64,000 bases of DNA from Selenomonas sp. WCT3 (GTDB lineage Bacteria; Bacillota; Negativicutes; Selenomonadales; Selenomonadaceae), in the NCBI GenBank assembly GCA_900100835.1, contig FNCM01000012.1, forward strand, positions 18,436 to 82,435, in the 5' to 3' direction. Under the pieces are notes generated by a model. It searched no databases and had not been told where the DNA came from. It saw only the letters and a program-made list of their open reading frames with translations. The translations under genes and the position numbers were made by a program. Positions 1 through 8,805 of this stretch are shown here, in pieces (position 1 is the first letter of the stretch; every line of letters begins with the position of its first letter).

Positions 1-2
1 CC

Positions 3-431
3 ATTCGCAGCTTGCTAAAAGACTATCCAAAGTATATCGGTGACTATGAACCGTATAGAAATAAGATACAGGCGGAACCAAAGGAATTTATAACAGCGGT
101 CGAGAAGGCGTTTTGTCTTTCTGTAATACAGCCAACGTTGGGGGTCGCTTGGTGGGGGGATGTACGTATTGGCAAAGAGATGAAAAATATCTTCCAGCCG
201 GAACCATATCGCCATTATTACTTATGTGACAAAAATATGGTGGAGCAGGAAGTTTGGAGACGCGAAGATGATTTCGAGTATTTGAATGAGCAGGAAAGCA
301 TATTCTTATATCGGGAAAAGCGAATCAATAAATTTGTTGTGGACGCTAGTGACGCGCAGTCCTTAGAACGTCTGTATCAATACGAAGTGAAAACGGAAGA
401 CATATTGGTGGCAGATATAGAGTTTCAATAG
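3..431 (+). CDS. C-terminal part of an unrecognised protein, cut by the window edge
   Basis: The reading frame is open to the left edge and ends at a TAG at 429-431. A TTG at 12 could be read as a start, but no ribosome binding site can be seen in front of it, so this is most simply the 3' end of a longer gene. The visible part is about 140 residues, acidic and aromatic-rich, with no signal peptide or membrane segment and no motif I recognise. It lies 18 bases before fliB on the same strand, so it probably belongs to the same flagellin or surface modification unit. Function unknown. Confidence 0.6.
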   Translation: MRSLLKDYPKYIGDYEPYRNKIQAEPKEFITAVEKAFCLSVIQPTLGVAWWGDVRIGKEMKNIFQPEPYRHYYLCDKNMVEQEVWRREDDFEYLNEQESIFLYREKRINKFVVDASDAQSLERLYQYEVKTEDILVADIEFQ

Positions 432-449
432 TGTATAGAGGGAAAATAC

Positions 450-1607
450 ATGTCAAAAGAAGCAATTATATGTGTCCAATTGGATTATGTACGTGATTTT
501 CATTGTGATGGCAAGTTTTGTGATGCACAGTGCTGTCAGAAATGGCGGATAGAAATAGATAGAGATACATATAAAAAGTATAAGAAAATAAAAGATCCCA
601 AATGGCGCAAACGTATCTGTGAGAATATTCATAGGAGTAAAAAAACGGGTAGATGGGAAATCGCTCTAGATGAGGCGGAAAAGTGTCCGTTCTTAGGGGA
701 TGATTTATTATGTGTCATTCAGAGAAATTTGGGCGAAGAATATCTTTCGCAAGTTTGTGCGTCATATCCGCGTCAGACCTACCGTTTTCGAAAATTCATG
801 GAGCGGTCATTGACGATGAGCTGTCCGCTAGCGTTGAAATTGGCGATGCGTAATGATAGACCATTAGGGTTAGAGCAGATACTGCTTGCTCCAGGGAACA
901 TGCATATTATAGATCGTTGTGGTAGTGACGCTATGAATCGTTACATCGTTGATTTGCAACTTTTGACGATACCTATACTACAGCAGCGAGTCATTACGAT
1001 AGGACAACGCTTGCAATTATTGGGTTTGGTTATTGAGATCGTGGAATCATACGTGAAAAAAGGCCAGGATATTCCTGTGGCAGATATTGAAGCGGCAATA
1101 GCTGCTTGCGATTATGAAGGGTTGAAATCGGTCAATGACCTAGGGCAAGTTCTAAGTCTCTTTAATCGACTGGTGGAAGAAGGATTGGAAAAAATCAGCC
1201 TTGATGGGCATAATTACGTGGCGGATGTAATCGATGCCTTAGATCTGCAAGATGGGGAATTGCGTGTTTCTCAGTTGTTGGATAAATATTTGGAACAAGA
1301 GCGATTCTATCAGGAATACGTGGAAAAACCATATGCCCAAATGATTGAGAATTTTGTGGTGAATACCTGGTTCGCTGGGTGTTATCCTATGAAGATTGAA
1401 GAGGATATTGGTAATAATTATAGGATGTTTTCGCTGTTTATGCAGTTGACAAAACTGTATTTGTTAGCAATAGCTGTGAAAAAAAAAGAAAGTCTAAAGC
1501 AAATGGATATACTGGCGCTGCTTGAGCGGATGGCTGTCCTGTTTGAACACAGCAGAAGGTACATCGAGATTGGCTGGGAATTTGTGAACTCAAAGGTGGA
1601 AGGATAA
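450..1607 (+). CDS. fliB: Flagellin lysine-N-methylase FliB
   Basis: FliB-type proteins transfer methyl groups to lysine side chains of flagellin in the cytoplasm before export. The 385-residue length is normal for the family. The N-terminal cysteine cluster (C19, C24, C28, C29, in FHCDGKFCDAQCCQKW), the later CPF segment, the SQVCASYPRQ segment and the MSCPLAL segment are the diagnostic metal or Fe-S ligand positions. ATG at 450 follows a GAGGG ribosome site. The gene implies that the organism is flagellated and that the downstream glycan-type genes may also act on flagellin. The assignment is by recognition of the cysteine pattern; the target is inferred. Confidence 0.85.
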   Translation: MSKEAIICVQLDYVRDFHCDGKFCDAQCCQKWRIEIDRDTYKKYKKIKDPKWRKRICENIHRSKKTGRWEIALDEAEKCPFLGDDLLCVIQRNLGEEYLSQVCASYPRQTYRFRKFMERSLTMSCPLALKLAMRNDRPLGLEQILLAPGNMHIIDRCGSDAMNRYIVDLQLLTIPILQQRVITIGQRLQLLGLVIEIVESYVKKGQDIPVADIEAAIAACDYEGLKSVNDLGQVLSLFNRLVEEGLEKISLDGHNYVADVIDALDLQDGELRVSQLLDKYLEQERFYQEYVEKPYAQMIENFVVNTWFAGCYPMKIEEDIGNNYRMFSLFMQLTKLYLLAIAVKKKESLKQMDILALLERMAVLFEHSRRYIEIGWEFVNSKVEG

Positions 1608-1611
1608 GGAT

Positions 1612-2709
1612 ATGAAAATATGGATTCACAAGAATGATGATTTTTTACGTAAATATTTGCAGCCAGATACGGATGTCCGATACATCGAAGAAGAACAGAT
1701 ACGCGGTGCCGGCGTCATCCTGATAAGAAGTGATGATGATCTGTCGCAGATGCCGCAAGCGGGAATAATCGTATATTATGATAAGGATTTAGATTCGATT
1801 AGACAGTTAGCGCAAAAAAAACTATCGAATAACTATGATTATTATGCGTTAAATTATCAATTAAATAGGGAACAGGATTTTGATACAGTGGTTGTTGGTT
1901 CATCCTATGCTTTGTTTGATCTTGATATGGAACTTTTACCAAGTTGGAGAAATTTAGCCTTAGGCTCACAGGATATTTACTACTCATATCATTTGGCACG
2001 AAAAATGTATGAGCAGTGTCCATATAAGCGCTTGGTGTGGGGGGCACATTACTATACGATTTATAGTGACTTATCGCGGACAAAAAATGTGAAGGAGTTA
2101 GCAAATATAACGCAGATATATAGCAGGATTTTTCCTCATGGACTAGGCTTGCATAATGCCTTGCTTATACCTAATGTTCTAGAAGAAAAAGTAGTCAGCG
2201 GTATATACGATATAGATAAATCGGTGCAATTATTTATAAGTGATTATTTTAAGCGTAACGGAAATAATTATTGGAATGCGCAAAGGACCAGATTTTCTTG
2301 TAGGTGCAGACTGTGGCAGGGAGATGATGTTACTTGGGAGGAGGCCTGTGCAGAAGAAAAAGTGAAAGCGGCAAAATATCGAGCCGAAATGCACAACAAA
2401 AGTATCCGCTATACGCAAAGTCTAGAAGAAAATATGAGTATCCTTAGCGAAATGGGGAAATGGTGTTTGGATAATGGCATAGAATTTTATATATTGAATT
2501 TTCCTGTTTCTAAATTATATCATGAAGTAGAAAATAGAGCTTTTAAGGAAATCTATTACGATGTAATGAAGGTATTGGAGTTTCCAGCCGTATTACTTGA
2601 TTTTGAAGATTTGGAGTTTGGCGATGAATGCTTTAATGATCCGGATCATTTAAATGATAGAGGTGCGAGGAAATTAACAGAAATATTAGTGAATGAGATA
2701 TACAAATAG
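1612..2709 (+). CDS. SGNH-hydrolase-fold protein, function unknown
   Basis: A 365-residue soluble protein without a signal peptide. It carries a GSS nucleophile-type motif at residues 96-98 (VVVGSSYALFD) and a DPDH motif at 343-346 (NDPDHLND), which match blocks I and V of SGNH/GDSL esterases and related O-acyl or sugar-modifying enzymes. The first 90 residues form a separate, unassigned alpha/beta region. It starts 4 bases after the fliB stop with a GGATAAGGAT ribosome site, so the two are translated together. A role in acylating or deacylating a glycan is plausible from context but unproven. Because there is no export signal it should work in the cytoplasm. Confidence 0.6.
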   Translation: MKIWIHKNDDFLRKYLQPDTDVRYIEEEQIRGAGVILIRSDDDLSQMPQAGIIVYYDKDLDSIRQLAQKKLSNNYDYYALNYQLNREQDFDTVVVGSSYALFDLDMELLPSWRNLALGSQDIYYSYHLARKMYEQCPYKRLVWGAHYYTIYSDLSRTKNVKELANITQIYSRIFPHGLGLHNALLIPNVLEEKVVSGIYDIDKSVQLFISDYFKRNGNNYWNAQRTRFSCRCRLWQGDDVTWEEACAEEKVKAAKYRAEMHNKSIRYTQSLEENMSILSEMGKWCLDNGIEFYILNFPVSKLYHEVENRAFKEIYYDVMKVLEFPAVLLDFEDLEFGDECFNDPDHLNDRGARKLTEILVNEIYK

Positions 2710-2722
2710 AGGAGTTACCAAA

Positions 2723-3676
2723 ATGAAAGAAAAGATGTGCAGACCACGTTTTTTGATAGCATCTCTCCCACAATTATGGGGAGGAACCATTGTATTGCAC
2801 CTTTTATGCCGCATGTTGGCTGATTTAGGCTATGATGCTAAGATCTTTCTGCTGCATACGGATGAAAGGATTCCGCGAACCCGGCAGGAACTCCTGCGAA
2901 AATATCTGCCGTTTATAAATGGCAGGGGCAAACCGGACTTTGCCAGTCAGGAAGGGCCCGTCAAGGGATGTGTAATGACTGATTGGCCTTATGTGGATGA
3001 TGATACTATCGTGGTATATCCTGAAGTTGTTTTTGGTAATCCACTAGGTGCTAAACATGTGGTCAGATGGTTCCTTAACAAGAATCGGTTTACAGAAGAA
3101 TATGAAGAGGGACAGCCGTATGGCGAAGATGATATGTTTATTTGCTATCGGGATGTGTTTAATGATTACCAGCTAAATCCAACCTGTCGCCAGGTTACGT
3201 TGCGTCATTTTAATTATGATTTATATAAAAGATGGAATTATGGTTATCGGGAGGGCAGTTGCTTTATTATACGAAAAGGGTGGAATCGTCCAGATTTACC
3301 GCCTACTGTACCGGGAGAAGTATTAGATTACTTACCCGAAGAGAAAAAAGTAGAGGTCATGAATAAGTGCCGCTATTGCTACTCCTTTGATACACAGACC
3401 TTTTACTCCAATATAGCAGCTATCTGTGGTTGCGTATCGATAGTCATTCCAGAACCAGGAAAGACACGAGCGGACTATTTGAGTTCAGGTGAAAAAGGCT
3501 GGGGGGTGGCCTTTGGTATTGAGCCGGAGGAAGTAGAGTTTGCGCGTAATACGACCCCCAATTTGGTGGAGGAAATAGAAGCCTACAAGAAGGAAAATGC
3601 TGCAAACGTGCAGAAGTTCCTTGTATATTGCAGGGACTACTTTAAAGATCGAATGGAAGCTAATATTTGTTGGTAA
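2723..3676 (+). CDS. Glycosyltransferase-like protein (GT-B type C-terminal half)
   Basis: The start at ATG 2723 is chosen because GAGGAG at 2709-2714 sits 8 bases ahead; the frame is open ten codons further but with no ribosome site. The protein has 317 residues. The N-terminus has the strand and glycine-rich loop seen in nucleotide-sugar transferases (SLPQLWGGTIVLHLL). The C-terminal third has the pattern CRYCYSFDTQTFYSN, then AAICGCVSIVIPEPG, which resembles the donor-binding half of GT-B transferases found in surface polysaccharide and flagellin glycosylation loci. Donor and acceptor cannot be told. It overlaps the tail end of the SGNH gene unit by operon spacing only. Confidence 0.55.
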   Translation: MKEKMCRPRFLIASLPQLWGGTIVLHLLCRMLADLGYDAKIFLLHTDERIPRTRQELLRKYLPFINGRGKPDFASQEGPVKGCVMTDWPYVDDDTIVVYPEVVFGNPLGAKHVVRWFLNKNRFTEEYEEGQPYGEDDMFICYRDVFNDYQLNPTCRQVTLRHFNYDLYKRWNYGYREGSCFIIRKGWNRPDLPPTVPGEVLDYLPEEKKVEVMNKCRYCYSFDTQTFYSNIAAICGCVSIVIPEPGKTRADYLSSGEKGWGVAFGIEPEEVEFARNTTPNLVEEIEAYKKENAANVQKFLVYCRDYFKDRMEANICW

Positions 3677-3833
3677 CATAGTTAATGGATAAGTATGTGA
3701 AAGGGTGACTAGGAAGGAATTTGTGGTATATGCGTCAAATTAATTAATGAAAGGTTTTCAAAGTTGCACATATGGTGAATTTTTAAGTGTGTAGGCGAGT
3801 GAATCTTGATGATTGGTTTTAGGGGATGAAGCG

Positions 3834-4469
3834 ATGAAACACTTAGTTATTATCGGAGTGGGTGGCTATGCCCGGGAGGTTTTCTGGCATGCGCAGGGCT
3901 CGATAGGATATGGTGAGAAATGGGATATCAAAGGTTTTTTGGATGGGGATATTAAGCTTACTGAGGAAGAGTATAAGAAACTGCCTTTGCCTTTGCTGGG
4001 GGAGGTAGGTTCTTATCAGGTGGAAAAAGATGATTTGTTTATATGTGCCATAGCTTCACCTGCTGGGAGGAAAAAACTAGTGGAAACCATGCTTGCTTCT
4101 GGAGCTGATTTTATAAATCTTATACATAAGACAGCCATAATACATGGTACAGCGAAAATTGGCATAGGCAATATTATCGGGCATTTCACGACTATACATG
4201 ATAATTCTGTGGTGGGGAATTTTGTTATTCTCAATGGCAGAGATGGCGTAGGGCATGATGCACAGGTCGGAGATTTCTCCAGTATTATGGGGGTAGTCAG
4301 CATCAATGGTTATGCTACTGTAGGAAAAGGAACCTTTTGGGGAACTAATTCTGTCGCAATGCCTTATAGCACGATTGAGGATGATGCCTATGTAGGTGTG
4401 GCCAGTGTAGTTTTTAAACGCGTTGGCAAGGGACAAAAGGTTTTTGGTAATCCTGCCATGCCGATATAA
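3834..4469 (+). CDS. NeuD/PglD-type sugar O- or N-acyltransferase
   Basis: A 211-residue protein with the two-part layout of the sialic-acid NeuD and bacillosamine PglD family: an N-terminal nucleotide-like fold with GVGGYAREV at residues 8-16, then left-handed beta-helix hexapeptide repeats over roughly residues 90-205 ending in FGNPAMPI. Such enzymes move acetyl or similar groups from CoA (or ACP) to an amino or hydroxyl group of a sugar. The start at ATG 3834 is favoured over the upstream GTG 3813 by AGGGGA at 3821-3826. A 154-base gap precedes it, so it may open a new transcription unit. Its position right before the acyl-chain genes suggests that it could take an unusual acyl group. Confidence 0.75.
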   Translation: MKHLVIIGVGGYAREVFWHAQGSIGYGEKWDIKGFLDGDIKLTEEEYKKLPLPLLGEVGSYQVEKDDLFICAIASPAGRKKLVETMLASGADFINLIHKTAIIHGTAKIGIGNIIGHFTTIHDNSVVGNFVILNGRDGVGHDAQVGDFSSIMGVVSINGYATVGKGTFWGTNSVAMPYSTIEDDAYVGVASVVFKRVGKGQKVFGNPAMPI

Positions 4470-4492
4470 CGAGATATGGGGATGGTAGCAAT

Positions 4493-5182
4493 ATGAATAG
4501 TTTTTCTAGATTTGTTTTAAGGTATTCTGAGTCGAATATGTATTTGCTGGTTGAGAATCATGAGGCCTTAATTATAGATCCCCATAAGTCAATGGAGGCA
4601 CTGGCTGTACTGAGGGAAAAAGGGGTAAAGCATATTCATATTTTGCTTACACATGAACATTTTGATCATGTTACAGGAGTAAATTGGCTGAAAGAACAAT
4701 TCAATACAACCGTGATATGCCAGAAGAAATGTGCAGAGAGCATAGCAGTAGCAAAGAATAATCGTCCATTTGTCTTTTTTCCGATGGTGGAGGATAAAAC
4801 AGAACAAGAGAAGAGAGAAATCATATCATTCTTTGATGCTTTGCCAGCTGATGCAATCAAAGCTGATATTACTTTTGCTGAGGAGTATGATTTTACATGG
4901 CAAGGCCATGAAATAAAACTTGTGTCCTGTCCGGGACATTCTCCTGGAAGTACGCTTATAAATTTTGACAACATCCATGTCTTTACCGGGGATTATGTGA
5001 TTCCTAATACGCCGGTTATACTTCGGTTTCCCGGTGGAGATAAAGAGATATACAGGAAGAAAACATTGCCTGTTCTGCTGGGCATGAGTGATGATTTAAT
5101 GATGATGCCGGGGCATGGCGAGCCTTGTCTGCGTGGCTCACTCACCTACGAATGTGGCTGTTTTATGAAGTATGAGAATTGA
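4493..5182 (+). CDS. MBL-fold metallo-hydrolase
   Basis: A 229-residue metallo-beta-lactamase-fold hydrolase. The metal ligands are all visible: THEHFDH (H54, H56, D58, H59), CPGHSPGS (H149), TGDYV (D167) and PGHGEP (H208). The family includes glyoxalase II-like thioesterases, so in front of an ACP gene a thioesterase acting on acyl-ACP or acyl-CoA is a reasonable inference, but substrate is not shown by the sequence. It lies 23 bases after the acyltransferase and 21 bases before the ACP start. Confidence 0.75.
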   Translation: MNSFSRFVLRYSESNMYLLVENHEALIIDPHKSMEALAVLREKGVKHIHILLTHEHFDHVTGVNWLKEQFNTTVICQKKCAESIAVAKNNRPFVFFPMVEDKTEQEKREIISFFDALPADAIKADITFAEEYDFTWQGHEIKLVSCPGHSPGSTLINFDNIHVFTGDYVIPNTPVILRFPGGDKEIYRKKTLPVLLGMSDDLMMMPGHGEPCLRGSLTYECGCFMKYEN

Positions 5183-5203
5183 CATTTGAAAGGAGCAATC
5201 ATC

Positions 5204-5428
5204 ATGGAGGAAAAGGAATTTTTGGAAAAAATGACTGAAATCATGGATACGGAGGTAGAACTGTCTATGGATTCGGTGCTGAAGGATATTGAAGAATGGG
5301 ATTCTCTCAGTTATGTGGCTTTCTTGGCTTTTGGTGCTACCGTTGCTAAGGAGAAAATTTGGCCTGCGGACGTGAAGGCTGCTAAAACGTTGAGGGATTT
5401 GTATAGTCTGCTGATGGGGGATAAGTGA
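5204..5428 (+). CDS. Acyl carrier protein (first copy)
   Basis: A 74-residue acidic carrier protein. The phosphopantetheine attachment site is the serine of EEWDSLS (S34). ATG 5204 is preferred because AGGAG at 5191-5195 precedes it; the longer frame from 5186 adds six codons and no better site. The stop overlaps the next start as TGATG (5426-5430), so it is translationally coupled to a KAS III gene. This and the neighbours indicate a dedicated, specialised carrier and not the house-keeping ACP. Confidence 0.8.
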   Translation: MEEKEFLEKMTEIMDTEVELSMDSVLKDIEEWDSLSYVAFLAFGATVAKEKIWPADVKAAKTLRDLYSLLMGDK

Positions 5429-6462
5429 TGCTGGGGCAAATATCCGGCTTTTGTCTGGAAGCCGTCACTGCGACAGTCAGCAGTAAGCGCGTTTCCATCG
5501 AGGAAAGATGCAAGGACTTGCTGCCTGCAAAAAAAGCAGCACGACTAGCCAAGGGAACGGGGGTTCACCGCCTTAGCATAGCAGAGCCGGATGTGTGTAC
5601 ATCAGATTTATGCTATCAGGCAGCGGAGAAACTTTTTTCTGCTGGATGGAAAAGAGAGGACATAGGTGCGCTTATCTTTATTACTCAGACGGCAGACTAC
5701 TTAACTCCGGCTACCAGCTATTATCTACAGGAGCGCTTGCATTTGCCTAAGGACATAATTGCCTATGATGTAAATCTGGGATGCTCTGGATTTGTTTATG
5801 GTATTTTTCAGGCAGCATCTATGCTGGATTTTATTGGTGGCAGGAAGGTCCTTTTGCTGGTAGGGGATACTTCCAGTAGGAATGCTTTTCCTCAGGATAC
5901 AGGGTTATTTTCCATAGCCGGGGATGCCGGCGCAGCGGCCATCTTAGGTCAAAGCCAGGAAGCCAAAGCATTTTTTCATATCGAGAGTTATGGCGAAAGA
6001 GCAGATATGCTTTTGGTGCAAAGGGGAGGGTATCGTGCCCTAAGAATTACCGAGGGTGAAAAACTTGCCAATATTCAGGAGAACTATTGTAATATGGATG
6101 GTTTAGGTGTAATGGATTTTTCTCTTGATGATGTGCCCAGGAATATTGAAAGGCTTTTAGAGTATGCTTCTGTTGGAATTGAGGCTTTAGATATTGCCCT
6201 GGTGCATCAGGCTAATAGCATGATTGTGGCTTCTTTGGCAGACAAAATGGGGATTGACAGGGAGAAAATGCCTTTTCGATCTGAGAATATAGGAAACACC
6301 AGCTCGGCATCCATACCTGTCCTTATGTCGGAGATGCAGCGTAGAAGTGAGTTCGGTACTTATCAACGATCCTTGCTGTCGGGCTTTGGTGTAGGGATGT
6401 CTATTGCTTCTGTCCTGATGGATCTAAGCACCACAAAAGTGATGGAGACGGATGAAGTATGA
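5428..6462 (+). CDS. 3-oxoacyl-ACP synthase III-like enzyme (first copy)
   Basis: A 344-residue KAS III (FabH-type) thiolase-fold enzyme that would condense an acyl-CoA starter with malonyl-ACP. The Cys-His-Asn triad is intact: C119 in NLGCSGFVYG, H260 in LVHQAN, N290 in NIGNTSSAS. The start at ATG 5428 overlaps the ACP stop; the GTG one codon earlier is also possible. The stop overlaps the next gene as ATGA. Because it sits with its own ACP and reductase, it probably makes a short acyl chain for decoration of a glycan or another secondary product, not membrane lipid. Confidence 0.8.
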   Translation: MLGQISGFCLEAVTATVSSKRVSIEERCKDLLPAKKAARLAKGTGVHRLSIAEPDVCTSDLCYQAAEKLFSAGWKREDIGALIFITQTADYLTPATSYYLQERLHLPKDIIAYDVNLGCSGFVYGIFQAASMLDFIGGRKVLLLVGDTSSRNAFPQDTGLFSIAGDAGAAAILGQSQEAKAFFHIESYGERADMLLVQRGGYRALRITEGEKLANIQENYCNMDGLGVMDFSLDDVPRNIERLLEYASVGIEALDIALVHQANSMIVASLADKMGIDREKMPFRSENIGNTSSASIPVLMSEMQRRSEFGTYQRSLLSGFGVGMSIASVLMDLSTTKVMETDEV

Positions 6463-7226
6463 AGGATGTAACATTTGATTTTTCTGGTAAGAATTTTGTA
6501 GTGGTAGGAGCATCCTCTGGCATGGGACGACAGGTGGCACTGGAACTTGTTGAGTCTGGAGCAAGGGTATTGGCGGTTGCAAGAAATAAAAAAAGACTTG
6601 AGGAGTTAAAGAAAGAAAGATCGGACAAAATTGATATAGCATCGGTTGATGTAACAAATGCTACTGGTGAGACTTGGTCTGATGTTTTGGGTGCTTGTAC
6701 TATTCAGAATGGTAAATTTGATGGAATGGTATACACTGCTGGAGTTACAGGTACTACTTCTCTGAAGTATTACGATGAAAAAACAGCAAGAGCAATCATG
6801 GAAACAGGATTTTGGGGAGCGATGAATCTTATGAAGATTATCTCCAAAAAGAAATTTATCAATCCAGGTTCATCGTTTGTACTTTTTTCCTCTACCGCAG
6901 GTCATACAGGAGAAAAGGGACTTTCTGTATACTCAGCCACAAAAGCGGCTCTTATGGTAGCGGTGCGTTCGATGACTCATGATTTGTCTCGTGAAAAGCA
7001 TCGTGTAAATACAATAAGCCCGGGCTATGTAAAAACACACATGACACAGTCTTCTGTTGAAGAAATGGGTGAACCAGGTGGGGTAAAAGAGCGTCATCTT
7101 CTGGGAATAGGAGAACCCGGTGATGTCAGTGGCATGGTACTTTTTCTTTTGAGCGACAGAGCAAGGTGGATTACCGGTGAAGATTTTGTGGTAGATGGTG
7201 GTCAACTGCGTGGAGCTTGGCGCTGA
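6459..7226 (+). CDS. SDR-family oxidoreductase, FabG-like
   Basis: A 255-residue short-chain dehydrogenase. The cofactor loop GASSGMG (residues 17-23) and the catalytic Ser-Tyr-Lys (S144 or S145, Y158, K162 in YSATKAAL) are present, and the C-terminus has the usual GEDFVVDGGQ. By analogy with FabG it would reduce a 3-oxoacyl-ACP to the 3-hydroxyacyl form with NADPH, which fits its place between two KAS III genes. An alternative is reduction of a sugar or keto acid. Translation is coupled to the previous gene by a 4-base overlap. Confidence 0.78.
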   Translation: MKDVTFDFSGKNFVVVGASSGMGRQVALELVESGARVLAVARNKKRLEELKKERSDKIDIASVDVTNATGETWSDVLGACTIQNGKFDGMVYTAGVTGTTSLKYYDEKTARAIMETGFWGAMNLMKIISKKKFINPGSSFVLFSSTAGHTGEKGLSVYSATKAALMVAVRSMTHDLSREKHRVNTISPGYVKTHMTQSSVEEMGEPGGVKERHLLGIGEPGDVSGMVLFLLSDRARWITGEDFVVDGGQLRGAWR

Positions 7227-7248
7227 AAAAATAAAAAGGTGATAAACG

Positions 7249-8289
7249 ATGAATAAAGATATAGTAGCGCAAATTGTAGGTGTAGCTGTCTCTGTTCCCA
7301 ATAAGCAATTTGACTTGATGGATATGGATATTGATGAATACACATTGAAGAGAACCATGAAGCTGACAGGTATACACAAAATAAGACAGGCACCACCAGA
7401 TATGTCAGCTGCTGATTATTGCATAGATGCGGCAAAGGTGCTTTTCAGGGAACTTTCTGTAGAGGCCAGTAGCATTGATGGGATTGTAATGCTTACACCT
7501 CATCCTAATTATATTTATCCGGGGGATAGTGGGCTGATACAGACTGCTTTGGGTATTCCTACCAAATGCATCGCCATGGATATAAATCATTCTTGTACCG
7601 GGGTGATTTATGGCATCTTTGTAGCTTCTTTGCTGGTGGAAAGCGGTCAGTGCCAGAAGGTATTGGTTTGTTGCGGTGATACAGCTACCAAGCATATGAA
7701 TCCCAGGGACAGGGCCTTGAAAATGGTGGCGGGAGATGGAGGCTCGGCACTGCTGGTTACAGGTGGTGGCAAACTTCCCATGAAATATTCTTTTGTCCAT
7801 GACGGCAGTGGTCTCAAGTACCTTTACACTCCTGCCGGCGGAGAGCGAATGCCCATAAAGCCGGGGGTGACGGATATAGAATCGACTGATGCCGAGGGAA
7901 ATGTTCGCAGCTTACAAGATGAATATATGAATGGGCTTGAAGTTATGCGTTTTGTATTGGATGAGATTCCACAGCAATTAGAGGAAGCTTTGCAAAAAAG
8001 AGCTTGGAGTAAGGAGGACGTTGATACATATGTTTTTCATCAAGCAAATGAGTTTATGATAAAAAGTCTTGTAAGGTCTATGCAGCTAGATATAAAAAAA
8101 GTGATCATAAATGTGGATGGTTATGGCAATATAGGTGGCGCATCAGTGCTTTTAGCTATGTGTTTGGAGCGGAAAAATCGTAATTCGTGGGGGAAGACAG
8201 TTATAGGCAGCTTTGGGACTGGTATGTCTGGAGCTGTTATGACTGCAGATTTTAGCAATACGCATTTTTGTAATGTGAGTGAATGTTGA
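7249..8289 (+). CDS. 3-oxoacyl-ACP synthase III-like enzyme (second copy)
   Basis: A 346-residue KAS III-type enzyme, clearly diverged from the first copy. The catalytic triad is kept: C116 in NHSCTGVIYG, H264 in VFHQAN, N294 in GYGNIGGAS. Two KAS III enzymes in one operon suggest two separate condensations, or a condensation and an acyl transfer onto a non-thioester acceptor, as in KAS III-like transferases of secondary metabolism. AAAGGTG precedes the ATG at 7249. The product cannot be predicted from the sequence. Confidence 0.78.
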   Translation: MNKDIVAQIVGVAVSVPNKQFDLMDMDIDEYTLKRTMKLTGIHKIRQAPPDMSAADYCIDAAKVLFRELSVEASSIDGIVMLTPHPNYIYPGDSGLIQTALGIPTKCIAMDINHSCTGVIYGIFVASLLVESGQCQKVLVCCGDTATKHMNPRDRALKMVAGDGGSALLVTGGGKLPMKYSFVHDGSGLKYLYTPAGGERMPIKPGVTDIESTDAEGNVRSLQDEYMNGLEVMRFVLDEIPQQLEEALQKRAWSKEDVDTYVFHQANEFMIKSLVRSMQLDIKKVIINVDGYGNIGGASVLLAMCLERKNRNSWGKTVIGSFGTGMSGAVMTADFSNTHFCNVSEC

Positions 8290-8327
8290 TGTTGTTTGCT
8301 TGGGAATCACAGTAGGGGGGGCAGTTT

Positions 8328-8801
8328 ATGGATAAATTGTATAATTTAAATGCAATTGATATACAGGAATACCAACAAAATAGATATCCTTTATTATTTG
8401 TAGATATGATAACGGAAGCTTGTCCAGGACAATACGCAAATGGGTTTAAAAACTTTACATATAATGAATGGTTTTTTCCCGCACATTTCAAAGATGAACC
8501 CAATGTTCCTGGATTTATACAAATAGAATCCTTGACCCAGGTATTTTTAATGACATTTTTAACGATACCTGAATATAAGGGAAAAAAAACAGGTTTTGTA
8601 TCTGTAAAAAATGCAAGATTTAAAAAGCCGATACTTCCAGGTGAACGCTTAGATATTGAAGCTGTATTAGAGGCTTTTTCAAGAGGATTTGCAAAAGGAA
8701 GGGCAATAGGATATGTAAATGAGCATGAAGTTTGTTCGATACAATTGGAAATAGCAGTACCTGAAGTGATGAAACGTTATATTCCAAAAAGAGGAAAGTA
8801 G
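8328..8801 (+). CDS. FabZ-like hot-dog 3-hydroxyacyl-ACP dehydratase
   Basis: A 157-residue single hot-dog-fold protein. The FabZ catalytic pair is visible with family spacing: H53 in FFPAHF and E67 in GFIQIES. It would dehydrate a 3-hydroxyacyl-ACP to the trans-2-enoyl form. A run of seven G at about 8314-8321 serves as a strong ribosome site. From here to about 12.36 kb the DNA looks more AT-rich by eye than the genes on either side. No enoyl reductase follows, so the chain may stay unsaturated or hydroxylated. Confidence 0.72.
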   Translation: MDKLYNLNAIDIQEYQQNRYPLLFVDMITEACPGQYANGFKNFTYNEWFFPAHFKDEPNVPGFIQIESLTQVFLMTFLTIPEYKGKKTGFVSVKNARFKKPILPGERLDIEAVLEAFSRGFAKGRAIGYVNEHEVCSIQLEIAVPEVMKRYIPKRGK

Positions 8802-8805
8802 TAAA

